Shown: piece after piece, positions 1 to 9,838 of the stretch
Numbering within the stretch: position 1 is the stretch's first letter
How the letters are laid out: each line of letters opens with the position of its first letter
NCBI RefSeq assembly: GCF_029318685.1
Contig: NZ_CP119677.1
Span: 2,409,001 to 2,473,000 of the forward strand
DNA: 64,000 nt
Direction of reading: 5' to 3'
From: Ruminiclostridium papyrosolvens DSM 2782
GTDB lineage: Bacteria > Bacillota > Clostridia > Acetivibrionales > DSM-1351
Notes under the pieces: model-generated
Database searches by the model: none
The model's input: the letters and a program-made list of their open reading frames with translations, nothing else
What the model was told of the DNA's origin: nothing
Program-made: the position numbers and the translations under genes

Positions 1-1
1 G

Positions 2-316
2 TCTGCAAACAAGCTTGGAAAGGCTGTTATGCCTGTAGTATTTACAAGTATGCTGCAAGGTAAGCTTGAGTTTGACGAAGCTTCTGATTTCAGAGAAGTA
101 TATGCAATAAGCCAAACACCTCAGGTGGTATTGGACCATCAGGCAAGAGATGATAATGGAGGCTTGGCGTTATCCTGGGATTACGTTTCTGATGCCTTTG
201 ACTATGGAGAGCTTAAAAATATGTTTGAAATATATATTGAGCAAATAAAAGGACTGATAGAAAGCGACTGCTGGGATACGCCTGTATTTATCAAAGAAAA
301 CCGTGAACATTCATAA
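2..316 (+). CDS. NRPS heterocyclization (Cy) domain protein, 3' end only
   Basis: The reading frame is open to the left edge of the window (the first in-frame codons give S-A-N-K-L-G-K-A-V before the first Met), so this is the C-terminal end of a larger gene. The visible ~104 residues match the end of a Cy/condensation domain: the segment P-V-V-F-T-S followed by the ISQTPQV stretch also occurs in the Cy domain of the PchF-like protein downstream (P-I-V-F-T-S and ISQTPQV). The gene stops 17 bp before the next NRPS gene, which begins with an A domain, so it would supply the Cy domain, and perhaps the aryl carrier domain, missing from that protein. In Pseudomonas PchE these parts are one polypeptide (ArCP-Cy-A-E-PCP); here the equivalent seems divided over two genes. 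The N-terminal domains cannot be seen. Confidence 0.85.
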   Translation, partial: SANKLGKAVMPVVFTSMLQGKLEFDEASDFREVYAISQTPQVVLDHQARDDNGGLALSWDYVSDAFDYGELKNMFEIYIEQIKGLIESDCWDTPVFIKENREHS

Positions 317-333
317 GTTGGAGGTATGAAGAA

Positions 334-3210
334 ATGACAATAACCGATTTTCTTCCGGAATCGCAAAAAGAAATACGTGAGAGAATTAATGATACATATA
401 TTGATTTGGAATATAAGTGCTTACACGAGGAATTTTATGAAAATGCATTAAATAATAATACTTCAACAGCATTGATTTGGCGCCAAGACGGTAAAAGACA
501 TGAAATGTCCTATGGAGAATTAAAAGACAGTTCTTTGAAGGTAGCAAAAATGTTAATTTCTCAAGGAGTAAAAAAAGGAGATTTGGTTTCGGTAATTTTA
601 CCAAAAGGTATTGAGCAAATAATAGCGGTACTGGGGATTCTTTCTGCGGGTGCCGCCTATGTACCTGTGGGAATTAATCATCCTACAGAAAGAAAAAGGA
701 AAATACTTGAATCGGGTAGGATACAATACATACTAACAAATAGAGATGAAAAAAAGAATTTGTCTCAAATTGAGGTTGTAAATCCTATAGCAATTGAGGA
801 CAGAGATAATTTTGAAAGCTTGGAATCACCTGTGCTAATGCCTGTAGAAGCAACCACTTATGTGATATTCACTTCAGGAACAACAGGAACGCCAAAGGGT
901 GTAATTATTACTCACAAATCCGCCTACAACACCATCTATGACATAAATAGAAGATTTGAAATTTCAGATAAGGATTGCATTATTGCAGTATCCGAGTTGG
1001 ATTTTGATTTGTCTGTATACGACATTTTTGGTTTGCTTAGCGCAGGTGGAAAGCTGGTAGTACTTAACGAAGAGAATAAGAAGGAAGCCTCGGAATGGAA
1101 CAGGTTGGTACAGGACTATGGAGTTACCATATGGAATACTGTGCCTACGTTGTTTGATATGTTTTTAACAGCCAGTGAGTCGGAAGGTAAAAGCCTGCCA
1201 TTTACAAAGGTTTTTCTTTCCGGTGACTGGATAAAAATAAATTTGTTTTCACGGCTAAAAGCTTTGAATGCTGATTGCAGATTCATTTCTCTTGGAGGAG
1301 CTACTGAGGCAGCAATATGGTCAAATTACTATGAAGTATTAGAGATAGAAGAAAACTGGAAATCAATTCCTTATGGAGCTCCCTTAAGCAATCAGTGCCT
1401 TCGTGTAGTGGACAAGAATGGTTTCGACTGTCCCGATTATGAAGGCGGAGAGCTATGGATAGGTGGATTGGGAGTTGCAGAAGGGTATTTAAACCAAGAA
1501 GCCTTAACAAAAGAGAAATTTTTAACAGAAGGCGGTACAAGGTGGTATAAAACAGGAGATATGGCCAGATATAGAAGTGACGGCGTACTTGAATTTTTAG
1601 GGCGAATGGATACTCAGGTAAAAATAAATGGCTTTAGAATTGAACTGGAAGAAATAGAAAAGGTATTAAATAAATATGATGGCATAAGTGAGGCAGTTAT
1701 AGCACTTGCCGAAGATAATGGCAGTAAAAAGCTTGTGGCAGCAATAGTACCTGAGTTATACAAAAAAGAAAATGAGAACCAAAAGCAGCAAGTAATTCAG
1801 GAAGAGTATACGCACACTTTAGGGGATAACAAGCTAAAAGAACGTATTGAAACAGTGGAACGCTTTTTACTAAAAATCCTTGTGGCAGAGGATTTATTCA
1901 TTAATGAGATTGATGAGAAAACAAGTAATGTAGTGAATATATGGACTGATTGGTTAATACAACGTGAAGTGTTTGAAAACCATGGAGATAAACTTATACA
2001 AGGAAAGAGATACAGTGAAGTACTTAGCAATGAAGAAGCAGAGCAAACAGAAGTTGGTGAACGATTATTTAAGCATATTGATTTATTTAAAGCAATTTTA
2101 AAGGGTGAAAAAGAAGTAGTTGTGCTTCTTGAATACGAGGATATTTTACCCGAAGCATTGGCAATGCAAGGAACTGAAACAATATTTTGTATTGAAAAAA
2201 TTATTGAGGAAATAAAAAAGAAAGTAAATAGTAAGCAGCGGACAAAAGTTGCTGTTTTAGGAGCCAGAACCGGCATAGCAGCAGAGAGATTAATACATCG
2301 TTTGGGAGAAGGCATTGAAATTACCCTATTTGATACTTCGGCAGGAATGCTTTCGGCAGCTCAAAAAAGGCTGTGCAGTTACGGAAGACATATTGATTAT
2401 GAATTAGTTACAGAAGGCTTTGTAAACAGGAAACACTTGTATGGTTATGATTTTGTTGTGGCTGTTAATACCTTACACCAATACCTAAATCCAATGCATG
2501 GAATATTGGAGGCTTCAATATTATTAACTACTAATGGAAGCTTATTAGCTGTTGAGTACGAGGATTTAGACCCTATGGCATTAGTTGTATCAACGCTGCT
2601 GGAAAATGGCTTTCCCGATTTTACAATGGGAAGAAGCAGAAAGAACAATCCTTTGTTGACAAAAGAAGAATGGCTAAAAGCGTTTTCTGTTTCAAAGTTT
2701 AGTGAAGTGTATGTCAGCACATTTTCAGATACGTCAGTAAAATATATTAATGCAAAAATGTTCGGTGAAAAAAACAATGTTTCTGAGGCTTTTATACAAC
2801 AATATTTAAAGGAGCAGCTACCCCATTACATGGTGCCTGAAAAAGTTGAAGTATTACCGTGGCTTCCTTTAAGCCCCAATGGCAAGGTTGACAGGAAAAA
2901 AATCGCACAGCTTTTGAGTTCAAAAAAAGTCATTGAAAATACAGAGGTTTGCTATACGGGAATGGAAAAGGAAATAGCTGAAATATGGAGTGGCTTTTTC
3001 CGCTGTAACTGTATAGGAAGAGAACAAAGTTTTTTTGAACTTGGTGGGGACAGTTTACTGGCTACAAGATTTTTAACTGATATAAAGCAAAGCTATAAGA
3101 TAGAAATCTCACTTAGGGATATGTTTAATAATCCAAAGCTTTGCCAAACAGCAGAGCTAATAAAGGATAAGCTCGAAGCAGTGTCCTCTATGGTGGAGGG
3201 AGAGTTATGA
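334..3210 (+). CDS. NRPS, A-(pseudo-MT/epimerase)-PCP, cysteine-specific (PchE-like C-terminal half)
   Basis: A 958-residue NRPS module without a condensation domain. The adenylation domain (about residues 20-480) has the ATP motif FTSGTTGTPKG and specificity residues D-L-Y-N-F-S-L-I-W plus the NGK lysine, close to the cysteine code DLYNLSLIWK of pyochelin and yersiniabactin synthetases. A methyltransferase-like domain is inserted before the A-domain tail (about residues 500-810), but its SAM loop reads V-A-V-L-G-A-R-T-G instead of LEIGAGTG, so methyl transfer is doubtful; in PchE and HMWP2 a similar insert acts as an epimerase, which is the likely role here. A PCP follows, with the 4'-phosphopantetheine serine at S907 in ELGGDSL. 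Start chosen at the ATG behind GGAGG. It overlaps the next gene by 4 bp, indicating translational coupling. Confidence 0.93.
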   Translation: MTITDFLPESQKEIRERINDTYIDLEYKCLHEEFYENALNNNTSTALIWRQDGKRHEMSYGELKDSSLKVAKMLISQGVKKGDLVSVILPKGIEQIIAVLGILSAGAAYVPVGINHPTERKRKILESGRIQYILTNRDEKKNLSQIEVVNPIAIEDRDNFESLESPVLMPVEATTYVIFTSGTTGTPKGVIITHKSAYNTIYDINRRFEISDKDCIIAVSELDFDLSVYDIFGLLSAGGKLVVLNEENKKEASEWNRLVQDYGVTIWNTVPTLFDMFLTASESEGKSLPFTKVFLSGDWIKINLFSRLKALNADCRFISLGGATEAAIWSNYYEVLEIEENWKSIPYGAPLSNQCLRVVDKNGFDCPDYEGGELWIGGLGVAEGYLNQEALTKEKFLTEGGTRWYKTGDMARYRSDGVLEFLGRMDTQVKINGFRIELEEIEKVLNKYDGISEAVIALAEDNGSKKLVAAIVPELYKKENENQKQQVIQEEYTHTLGDNKLKERIETVERFLLKILVAEDLFINEIDEKTSNVVNIWTDWLIQREVFENHGDKLIQGKRYSEVLSNEEAEQTEVGERLFKHIDLFKAILKGEKEVVVLLEYEDILPEALAMQGTETIFCIEKIIEEIKKKVNSKQRTKVAVLGARTGIAAERLIHRLGEGIEITLFDTSAGMLSAAQKRLCSYGRHIDYELVTEGFVNRKHLYGYDFVVAVNTLHQYLNPMHGILEASILLTTNGSLLAVEYEDLDPMALVVSTLLENGFPDFTMGRSRKNNPLLTKEEWLKAFSVSKFSEVYVSTFSDTSVKYINAKMFGEKNNVSEAFIQQYLKEQLPHYMVPEKVEVLPWLPLSPNGKVDRKKIAQLLSSKKVIENTEVCYTGMEKEIAEIWSGFFRCNCIGREQSFFELGGDSLLATRFLTDIKQSYKIEISLRDMFNNPKLCQTAELIKDKLEAVSSMVEGEL

Positions 3211-4307
3211 TTGGTATCTTTGGCGGATATGGAGACATCGGATTAAACGCTGCTAAGCTGCTTTCAACGAGCCTAAAGGAAGAAATAAGAATTGGTGGAA
3301 GAAATGCAGATACGCTCCCCAAGGATATAAAAGAAGAATTTAAAAACACACATTGGGTTCAGGTAGACATAAATAATAACGAGAGTATAAAAGCATTTAT
3401 TACAGGTTGCAGGATTATTGTAAATTGCACAGGTCAATCTGGCAGTGCTTCATTTAGTTTGGCGGAGTATGCCAAAAATATTAATTCTTCATATATAGAT
3501 GTAGGGGCCAATGAGAAATTAAAGACACTTAAAAATATATCCGATGATGTCTCAATAATTTACGAAGCAGGAAGCATACCGGGACTGTCAAGAATAGTGC
3601 CGGGATATCTGGCAAAAGAATTTGATTCTGTAGAGGAATTGGAATTCTATTATGCAGCCTTGGGTAAATTTACTCCCACAGCTGCTAAAGAATATTTAGA
3701 GGGCTTATTTGATACAAGAAACAAACCTATGATGGAGTGGAAAAATGGAAAAGCTCAGCCCTATGATATCAATAATTCTGTTCTCAAGACCTTACCCTTC
3801 TCCAAGGAGGAGTTAAGAATACTTCCATACTTTGATAAAGAATCGGAGCTTATAGCAAAGGGATTAAACCTGAAGCAGGGACAGTGGTATATGAGTACAG
3901 CCGGTAATCAAACTATTAAGGTATTGGAAAAGGCAAGATTTAATTATTTACATAATACAAGTGATGTAATACAGAATTTATGTGCTGCTGCTCAAATTGA
4001 TTGTCAAAGCAGGGAGCCATATGCCGGGTTTGTTATTCAGATGAAGGGATTAATTAATGGAGAGAGTACAACAAAAACACTTATTTTAAAATGTGACAGT
4101 CCTTCACAATTAACCGCCCTTGCTGTTGCCTCCACAGTGCTTGCTGTTTCAAAGGGATTATTCAAGTCAGGAGTGCAGGCCATGGGAGAATGCATGAAGG
4201 TGAAGGAGTATATAAAGCTTATGACAGAGCTGAATAAAGCTTTGACACTTGATATACAGACATCAGGCATTAATGAATTGTTTAAAGAAATAGAGGGGGA
4301 AATATAA
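3207..4307 (+). CDS. Saccharopine-dehydrogenase-like NAD(P)-dependent oxidoreductase in siderophore cluster
   Basis: 366 residues. An N-terminal Rossmann fold is visible as G-I-F-G-G-Y-G-D-I-G-L-N, followed by R-I-G-G-R-N (dinucleotide ribose region) and I-V-N-C-T-G at the end of a beta strand, as in the saccharopine dehydrogenase NADP domain family. The ATG overlaps the stop of the NRPS gene before it (4 bp) and the next NRPS begins 21 bp later, so it is made together with the assembly line. Its substrate is not known. It is distinct from the PchG/Irp3-type thiazolinyl-imide reductase, which this cluster also encodes at 9839-12010, so it may carry out an additional reduction or produce a building block. 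Domain family is fairly sure; the reaction is unknown. Confidence 0.8.
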   Translation: MIGIFGGYGDIGLNAAKLLSTSLKEEIRIGGRNADTLPKDIKEEFKNTHWVQVDINNNESIKAFITGCRIIVNCTGQSGSASFSLAEYAKNINSSYIDVGANEKLKTLKNISDDVSIIYEAGSIPGLSRIVPGYLAKEFDSVEELEFYYAALGKFTPTAAKEYLEGLFDTRNKPMMEWKNGKAQPYDINNSVLKTLPFSKEELRILPYFDKESELIAKGLNLKQGQWYMSTAGNQTIKVLEKARFNYLHNTSDVIQNLCAAAQIDCQSREPYAGFVIQMKGLINGESTTKTLILKCDSPSQLTALAVASTVLAVSKGLFKSGVQAMGECMKVKEYIKLMTELNKALTLDIQTSGINELFKEIEGEI

Positions 4308-4328
4308 ATATTAATGGAGGACAAGCCA

Positions 4329-7300
4329 ATGAAATTAATCAATGCAAAAGATATTTTGGATTATTATAAAAAAATAGGTATAGAGCTATGGAGTGAAGCC
4401 GGAAAGTTAAAATATAAAGCTCCCCAAATGTCCTTATCAGAGGAACATATTAAGGTGCTGAAAGAAAACAAGGAAGAGCTTCTTGATTATCTGGAAAATA
4501 AGAAAGAGGATATAGCAATAACTATAGACAGAAATTCCAGATACGAAGCCTTTCCTATGAACGATGTTCAAACGGCCTATCTCCTTGGGAGAAAGAATAC
4601 CTTTGAGTATAGCGGAGTAGCCTGCCATGTTTATTTTGAGGTAAATTATGATAAATTAAATATAGAGAAAGTAAGAAAGACTTGGGATTTGTTAGTCTCA
4701 AGACATGATATGTTAAGAGCTGTTATGAATGAGAATGGATATCAGCAAATCTTAGAAGCAGTACCGGAGCTTGATATACCCTATATTGATATAACAGAAG
4801 ATAGTTTAAAGGATAATGAAGAAATTCAATCTCTCAGAAAGGAAATGAGCCATAGAATATATGAATTAGGCAAGTGGCCAATGTTTGGCATTGCTGTTTC
4901 AAAGCATAATAGAGGGGCTACTCTGCATTTTTCAATGGAATTTTTAGTTGCTGACTGGACAAGCATATGGTTACTATTATCTGAGTTTGAAGCTTTGTAT
5001 TTTAGTTTGGATAAAGTACTTCCTGATTTTCAATTGAGCTTTAGAGATTATATCTTAGCAGAGCGCAGGCTAAAAACTTCTGATGCTTATGAAACTGATA
5101 AAGCTTATTGGATAAAGCAGATTGAACAATTTCCTGCAGCGCCTGAACTTCCGCTGAAAATATCAATGGATATAAATGATAAGCCTGCTTTTAAAAGAAT
5201 TCTTATGAAAATGGATATTGATAAATGGCTGTCCTTTAAAAGCAATGCGCAAAAATGCGGAATTACGCCTACAGTTGCCGTATTGGCGGTCTATGCCGAG
5301 GTTATTGAGCGTTGGAGCAATAATAAAGAATTTTTAATTAACTTAACAGTTCTAAATCGTATGCCCTTACATGAGGATATTAACAAGCTTGTGGGAGACT
5401 TCACAACGGTAAGCCTTCTTGCTGTTGATGCCGGTAAAAGCAATGAGTTTACCGAATTTGCCAAGAGCATAAACAGTAAATTATTTGAAGATCTTGATCA
5501 TAGGCTGTATTCCGGTATTGAAGTTATTAGAGAGTTGGCAAGAAAACGAAACCAGCCTTCTTTAATGCCAATTGTTTTTACCAGTGCCATAGGATTAATT
5601 GACAGTAATAATCAATTATTGGGTAAGGTAGAGGGCTTTGGAATTTCTCAAACTCCACAGGTTTTTATAGATTGTCAGGCAATGGATGGTAACTTTGGAT
5701 TACAGATAAATTGGGATATAAGAGAGGGCATTTTTCCTGATGGAATGATTGCAGATATGTTTCAAGCCTTTGAGGAAAAAATCTATAGGCTGTCAGCAGG
5801 GCTGGAGGAATGGAGCAATAACATGGGAATTGATATTCCACAATGGCAAGTACGGGAGAGGGCAGAAGCAAATGCTACAAAAACAGCTTTACCAAAAGGG
5901 TTTTTGTATTCAAAATTTTTAGAACAGGTTAAAATTAGGCCAAATGACATAGCGGTTGACGACGGAGAAGGTCAGTTTACATATAAAGAACTTGATAGCT
6001 TGGCAAAGGCTATCGCTTATGAGATTGTAAAGCACGGCGGGAATAAGCAGGATAAAATTGCGGTGGTTATGGATAAAAGCAGATATCAGGTAGCTGCTGT
6101 TTTAGGGATTCTATACATGGGAGGTGTATATGTTCCCGTTGATGCCAAGCAGGCTGGGTTACGAAGAAATACAATTCTGGATAACTTGGGGAGTAATATT
6201 GTGCTGACGTTATCTTGTAATAACAACATATACACCGAAAATATCTGTACTTTAGAGGTAGATAGGATTATTCGTCCAAATGATTTTGAAGTTGCAGAAA
6301 ACCAAATTGAAAATCCTGCATATATTATATATACCTCGGGTTCAACAGGACTTCCCAAAGGAGTAGTGATTTCACATAAGGCTGCGGTAAATACAATTGA
6401 AGACATAAATAAAAAATTTCAGGTTAAGAGTTCAGACAAAATATTGGCATTATCTCAGTTGAATTTTGATTTATCTGTTTATGACATATTTGGTATGTTG
6501 TCAGTTGGCGGTACAATAATTTATCCAAAAAATGAACATTATTTAAACCCGTCCTACTGGGCTGATTTGATTGTAAAACATAATATTACAATTTGGAACA
6601 GTGTCCCTGCTCTTATGAAAATGCTGCTGACACAGTTGCAGACAGAGACTTCTAAAAGAGAAATGCCTTTGAGACTGGTACTGCTTTCGGGCGACTGGAT
6701 ACCCTTAAATATGCCTGAACAATTAGCGCAGCAGATATCCGAAATAGAAGTAATATGCTTAGGAGGCGCTACAGAAGCTTCCATATGGTCAATTTTTCAC
6801 AGTTTCACGGAAATAAAGCCCCATTGGAGCAGTATTCCTTACGGAAAGCCTCTGTCTAATCAAAGCTTTCGAATATTAGATAAAAACTATAGAGATTGTC
6901 CCGTATGGGTAGCAGGATATATATATATTGCAGGTGCCGGTTTGGCAGAAGGCTACTATCAGGATACAGAATTGACTGAAGCAAAGTTTTTTAAGCATCC
7001 TTTTGATGGACAAAGAATATATAAAACAGGAGATATGGGAAGATATCTTCCGGGTGGAGAGATTGAGTTTCTAGGGAGAGCAGACTATCAAATAAAGCTC
7101 AATGGACACAGAATTGAATTAGGGGAAATTGAAAGTGCAATTAATAAGCATCCTTCTGTATCAGCAGCAGTAGCTTTTGTTGATGAAGGCAAAAATGAAT
7201 TATGTGCCGTTATAGAGCCTGCTACAATTGAGGACTACAGTGAAGCCATGGCTGACCTGAAATTTAATGAACTGACCTCCAATATAGAGGCAGAAGTCGG

Positions 7301-9809
7301 TTATATAGCAGATAAACTGGAAAGTGTGAATCTGGAGGAGATAACGGAACTAAGAAATAAAGCCTCCTTGATTTCCTTGCTTTATGCTTTTCAAAACCTT
7401 GGCTTTTTGGATACAGATAAATACTATGATATAGAAGATTTTAAAAAACATAAAGATATTCAGGAGAAATACCACTGGTTGATTATGCCTTGGCTATCAA
7501 GCCTTACAGTTGCCGGACTTATAAGTCAGAATGAAAGAGGCTTATACAGAGCAGAGCTACAGGTTACGGAAGAACAGCAAAGAGAATTATGGGAAAGGCT
7601 TCACAGCAGTTGGAGTGAAGAGCTGGGCAGCATCGAAATAATAGATTACATAAGAATAAATGCTCAAAAGCTTGCAGAAATATTAAGGGGAAATGTAGAC
7701 CCTTTAAGCTTGCTGTACACGGAAGTAGATACAAGCTATACAAGAGCCCTATATATTGATAATACTATGGCAACCTATTTGAATAAATGTATTGGCCAGT
7801 TTGCAAAAAAGATAGCAGCAGAAAACCCGGACAGAAAGCTCAGAATACTTGAGATAGGTGCAGGCTCCGGAGCTACCACCGAGCATGTCATAAGTAGCTT
7901 GGAGGGTTATGCTTTTGAATATTACTTTACCGATGTTACAAAGTATTTTTTTGCCAATGCAAAAAAGGAATTTGGTGAAAAAGAAGAAGTAATTATAAAG
8001 TCATTTGATATAGACCGGGATTATCTGGAGCAGGGTTTTGCACCAAACAGCTTTGATATAGTTATTGGTGCTTATGTCTTGGAAAATGCAAAGGATATTG
8101 AAGAAAGCCTTAAAAGAATTGAAGCTTTACTTATGCCTCAAGGCTACTTGCTGTTTTCTGCACCTTTTAGAGATGAAGAATGGCTTCTTGTTTCACAGGC
8201 ATTAATGATGACACTTCCCGAGGATAATTTGAGAGATAAAGTTGCTTTCATGAAACAGGAGACTTGGTTGAACATATTGAAACAACATGGAGATAATGAA
8301 GCTGTGAAAGTAATCCCTGAAAAAAATTCAAGATTATCCTGTCTGGGACTTAATTTATTTATTAAACAATTTAAAAGAGAACGAGAAAAAATAAATACTG
8401 AGGATATAAAACAACATATTTCTTTATACCTGCCTGATTATATGAAGCCCAAATCAGTATACTTTCTGGACAATATTCCCCTGACTTCAAATGGTAAAAT
8501 TGATAGAAATAAAGCCCAAAAAGCTATAAATATAGCTTCAAATCAAGATGTAGACATGGATAATACAGACTTAATTGATAACGAATTGGAGCGAGTATTA
8601 AGTAATGTATGGTGTGAGGCATTGAAACTTGAGAAAATAGGGAAAAACCAAAATTTTTATGACTTTGGTGCAGACTCTTTGATTATGGCTCAAGCAGCAA
8701 CAAAAATCAGAAATAATATGAGTTTAGAAATTCCTTTTGAAGCAATATTACGTCAAATGCTGAATCAGCCGACAATATATGATTTGGTAAAATATATATC
8801 CCAAGAAAAAAATAAGACTACAACAGAAAATCCGGCAGATGTTAAGCTCGATGATACTAATAATAGGGAGGGTAGTTTTGCATATCTGCAACGCTACGGA
8901 GGAGCGGCAGATAAAAGAACACGTGTGATGCTTCATGGAGTATTGGGCTCTGTAGATTGTTACAGATTTCTTGCACCGGAGTTGGTTTCACAGGAGCAGG
9001 GTGAAGTACTTGGCATAGGAATATCAGATTTGGATAAATATTGCAGCTTGCTTCCTTCAGAAACAGTAGATTTTTTAGCTGACCACTATACTAAATTGTT
9101 GCTTGAAAGAAAGGTAAATAAGCTGCAGCTCATTGGTTACAGCTTCAGTGGAGTAATTGCCGTTGAAATGGCAAAACGTCTGACAGAAAATGGCGTTGAG
9201 GTTGAGGATGTAGTAATCATTGATGGCGGTTCTATGCCCGTGGATATTCAAGAGGAATTAATGTATGAATTGTTATTTATAGACAATATTCATGTAACAT
9301 TATCAGATTTAGGCTTTAGCAACAATGAACTACTGGAAAAAGCATTCGAAAAAATCATGAAGGATGATAAAAAGACAATATCAATACATGATTTTGAGGT
9401 TGTTTTAAATGATACTTCAGCAGATTCTTCATTAAATATATTGAATAATTTGAAAAATAGTACCCAAAAAGAACGATTTGAAATATATGAAAAATTAACT
9501 GAAAAAAACACAGGTAATATAATACCTGCTCCTGTGATAGCTAAACTGTATCCAATCTTTAAACAATCATTTTGCGCTTTACAGGTTATACCTGATGCAT
9601 ATTTTGGTGATATCAGATACTTTTCTTCAAAAGAAAAAGAGGGGATTTTCAAATATTTCAAAGTATTATTAAAGGACTGGGAAAACGTGTGCCTTGGTGA
9701 TTTCACCCTTGAGGAAATTGAAGGCAATCATTATACCTGTATTGAAGAAAGGGAGAATGCTATTGAATTAGCAAAATTAATCGGAAGTATATATGAAGTT
9801 CAGGATTAA
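4329..9809 (+). CDS. NRPS, docking-Cy-A-MT-PCP-TE, cysteine-specific (PchF-like)
   Basis: About 1826 residues, close to PchF of Pseudomonas (about 1800) and with the same domain order. A TubC-type docking segment (about 1-60) precedes a Cy domain (about 70-520) whose core motif is E-F-L-V-A-D-W-T-S; the first Asp of the usual DxxxxDxxS is Glu. The A domain (about 530-960) has IYTSGSTGLPKG and the full cysteine code D-L-Y-N-L-S-L-I-W-K. The embedded methyltransferase has an intact SAM loop LEIGAGSG, so N-methylation of the second heterocycle is plausible, as in pyochelin. The PCP serine is S1450 (FGADSL) and the thioesterase nucleophile S1605 (GYSFSG). The start at 4329 is preferred over 4314 because GGAGGA lies 7 bp upstream of it and the docking domain begins there. 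Confidence 0.93.
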   Translation: MKLINAKDILDYYKKIGIELWSEAGKLKYKAPQMSLSEEHIKVLKENKEELLDYLENKKEDIAITIDRNSRYEAFPMNDVQTAYLLGRKNTFEYSGVACHVYFEVNYDKLNIEKVRKTWDLLVSRHDMLRAVMNENGYQQILEAVPELDIPYIDITEDSLKDNEEIQSLRKEMSHRIYELGKWPMFGIAVSKHNRGATLHFSMEFLVADWTSIWLLLSEFEALYFSLDKVLPDFQLSFRDYILAERRLKTSDAYETDKAYWIKQIEQFPAAPELPLKISMDINDKPAFKRILMKMDIDKWLSFKSNAQKCGITPTVAVLAVYAEVIERWSNNKEFLINLTVLNRMPLHEDINKLVGDFTTVSLLAVDAGKSNEFTEFAKSINSKLFEDLDHRLYSGIEVIRELARKRNQPSLMPIVFTSAIGLIDSNNQLLGKVEGFGISQTPQVFIDCQAMDGNFGLQINWDIREGIFPDGMIADMFQAFEEKIYRLSAGLEEWSNNMGIDIPQWQVRERAEANATKTALPKGFLYSKFLEQVKIRPNDIAVDDGEGQFTYKELDSLAKAIAYEIVKHGGNKQDKIAVVMDKSRYQVAAVLGILYMGGVYVPVDAKQAGLRRNTILDNLGSNIVLTLSCNNNIYTENICTLEVDRIIRPNDFEVAENQIENPAYIIYTSGSTGLPKGVVISHKAAVNTIEDINKKFQVKSSDKILALSQLNFDLSVYDIFGMLSVGGTIIYPKNEHYLNPSYWADLIVKHNITIWNSVPALMKMLLTQLQTETSKREMPLRLVLLSGDWIPLNMPEQLAQQISEIEVICLGGATEASIWSIFHSFTEIKPHWSSIPYGKPLSNQSFRILDKNYRDCPVWVAGYIYIAGAGLAEGYYQDTELTEAKFFKHPFDGQRIYKTGDMGRYLPGGEIEFLGRADYQIKLNGHRIELGEIESAINKHPSVSAAVAFVDEGKNELCAVIEPATIEDYSEAMADLKFNELTSNIEAEVGYIADKLESVNLEEITELRNKASLISLLYAFQNLGFLDTDKYYDIEDFKKHKDIQEKYHWLIMPWLSSLTVAGLISQNERGLYRAELQVTEEQQRELWERLHSSWSEELGSIEIIDYIRINAQKLAEILRGNVDPLSLLYTEVDTSYTRALYIDNTMATYLNKCIGQFAKKIAAENPDRKLRILEIGAGSGATTEHVISSLEGYAFEYYFTDVTKYFFANAKKEFGEKEEVIIKSFDIDRDYLEQGFAPNSFDIVIGAYVLENAKDIEESLKRIEALLMPQGYLLFSAPFRDEEWLLVSQALMMTLPEDNLRDKVAFMKQETWLNILKQHGDNEAVKVIPEKNSRLSCLGLNLFIKQFKREREKINTEDIKQHISLYLPDYMKPKSVYFLDNIPLTSNGKIDRNKAQKAINIASNQDVDMDNTDLIDNELERVLSNVWCEALKLEKIGKNQNFYDFGADSLIMAQAATKIRNNMSLEIPFEAILRQMLNQPTIYDLVKYISQEKNKTTTENPADVKLDDTNNREGSFAYLQRYGGAADKRTRVMLHGVLGSVDCYRFLAPELVSQEQGEVLGIGISDLDKYCSLLPSETVDFLADHYTKLLLERKVNKLQLIGYSFSGVIAVEMAKRLTENGVEVEDVVIIDGGSMPVDIQEELMYELLFIDNIHVTLSDLGFSNNELLEKAFEKIMKDDKKTISIHDFEVVLNDTSADSSLNILNNLKNSTQKERFEIYEKLTEKNTGNIIPAPVIAKLYPIFKQSFCALQVIPDAYFGDIRYFSSKEKEGIFKYFKVLLKDWENVCLGDFTLEEIEGNHYTCIEERENAIELAKLIGSIYEVQD

Positions 9810-9838
9810 ATAGATAAGCAAAGAAAGGTAAATGTTTT

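Noticed and set aside
1797-2315. Minus-strand frame of 172 codons inside the first NRPS gene
   Set aside because: Serine- and phenylalanine-rich antisense frame, the normal shadow of an AT-rich gene; no domain or SD.
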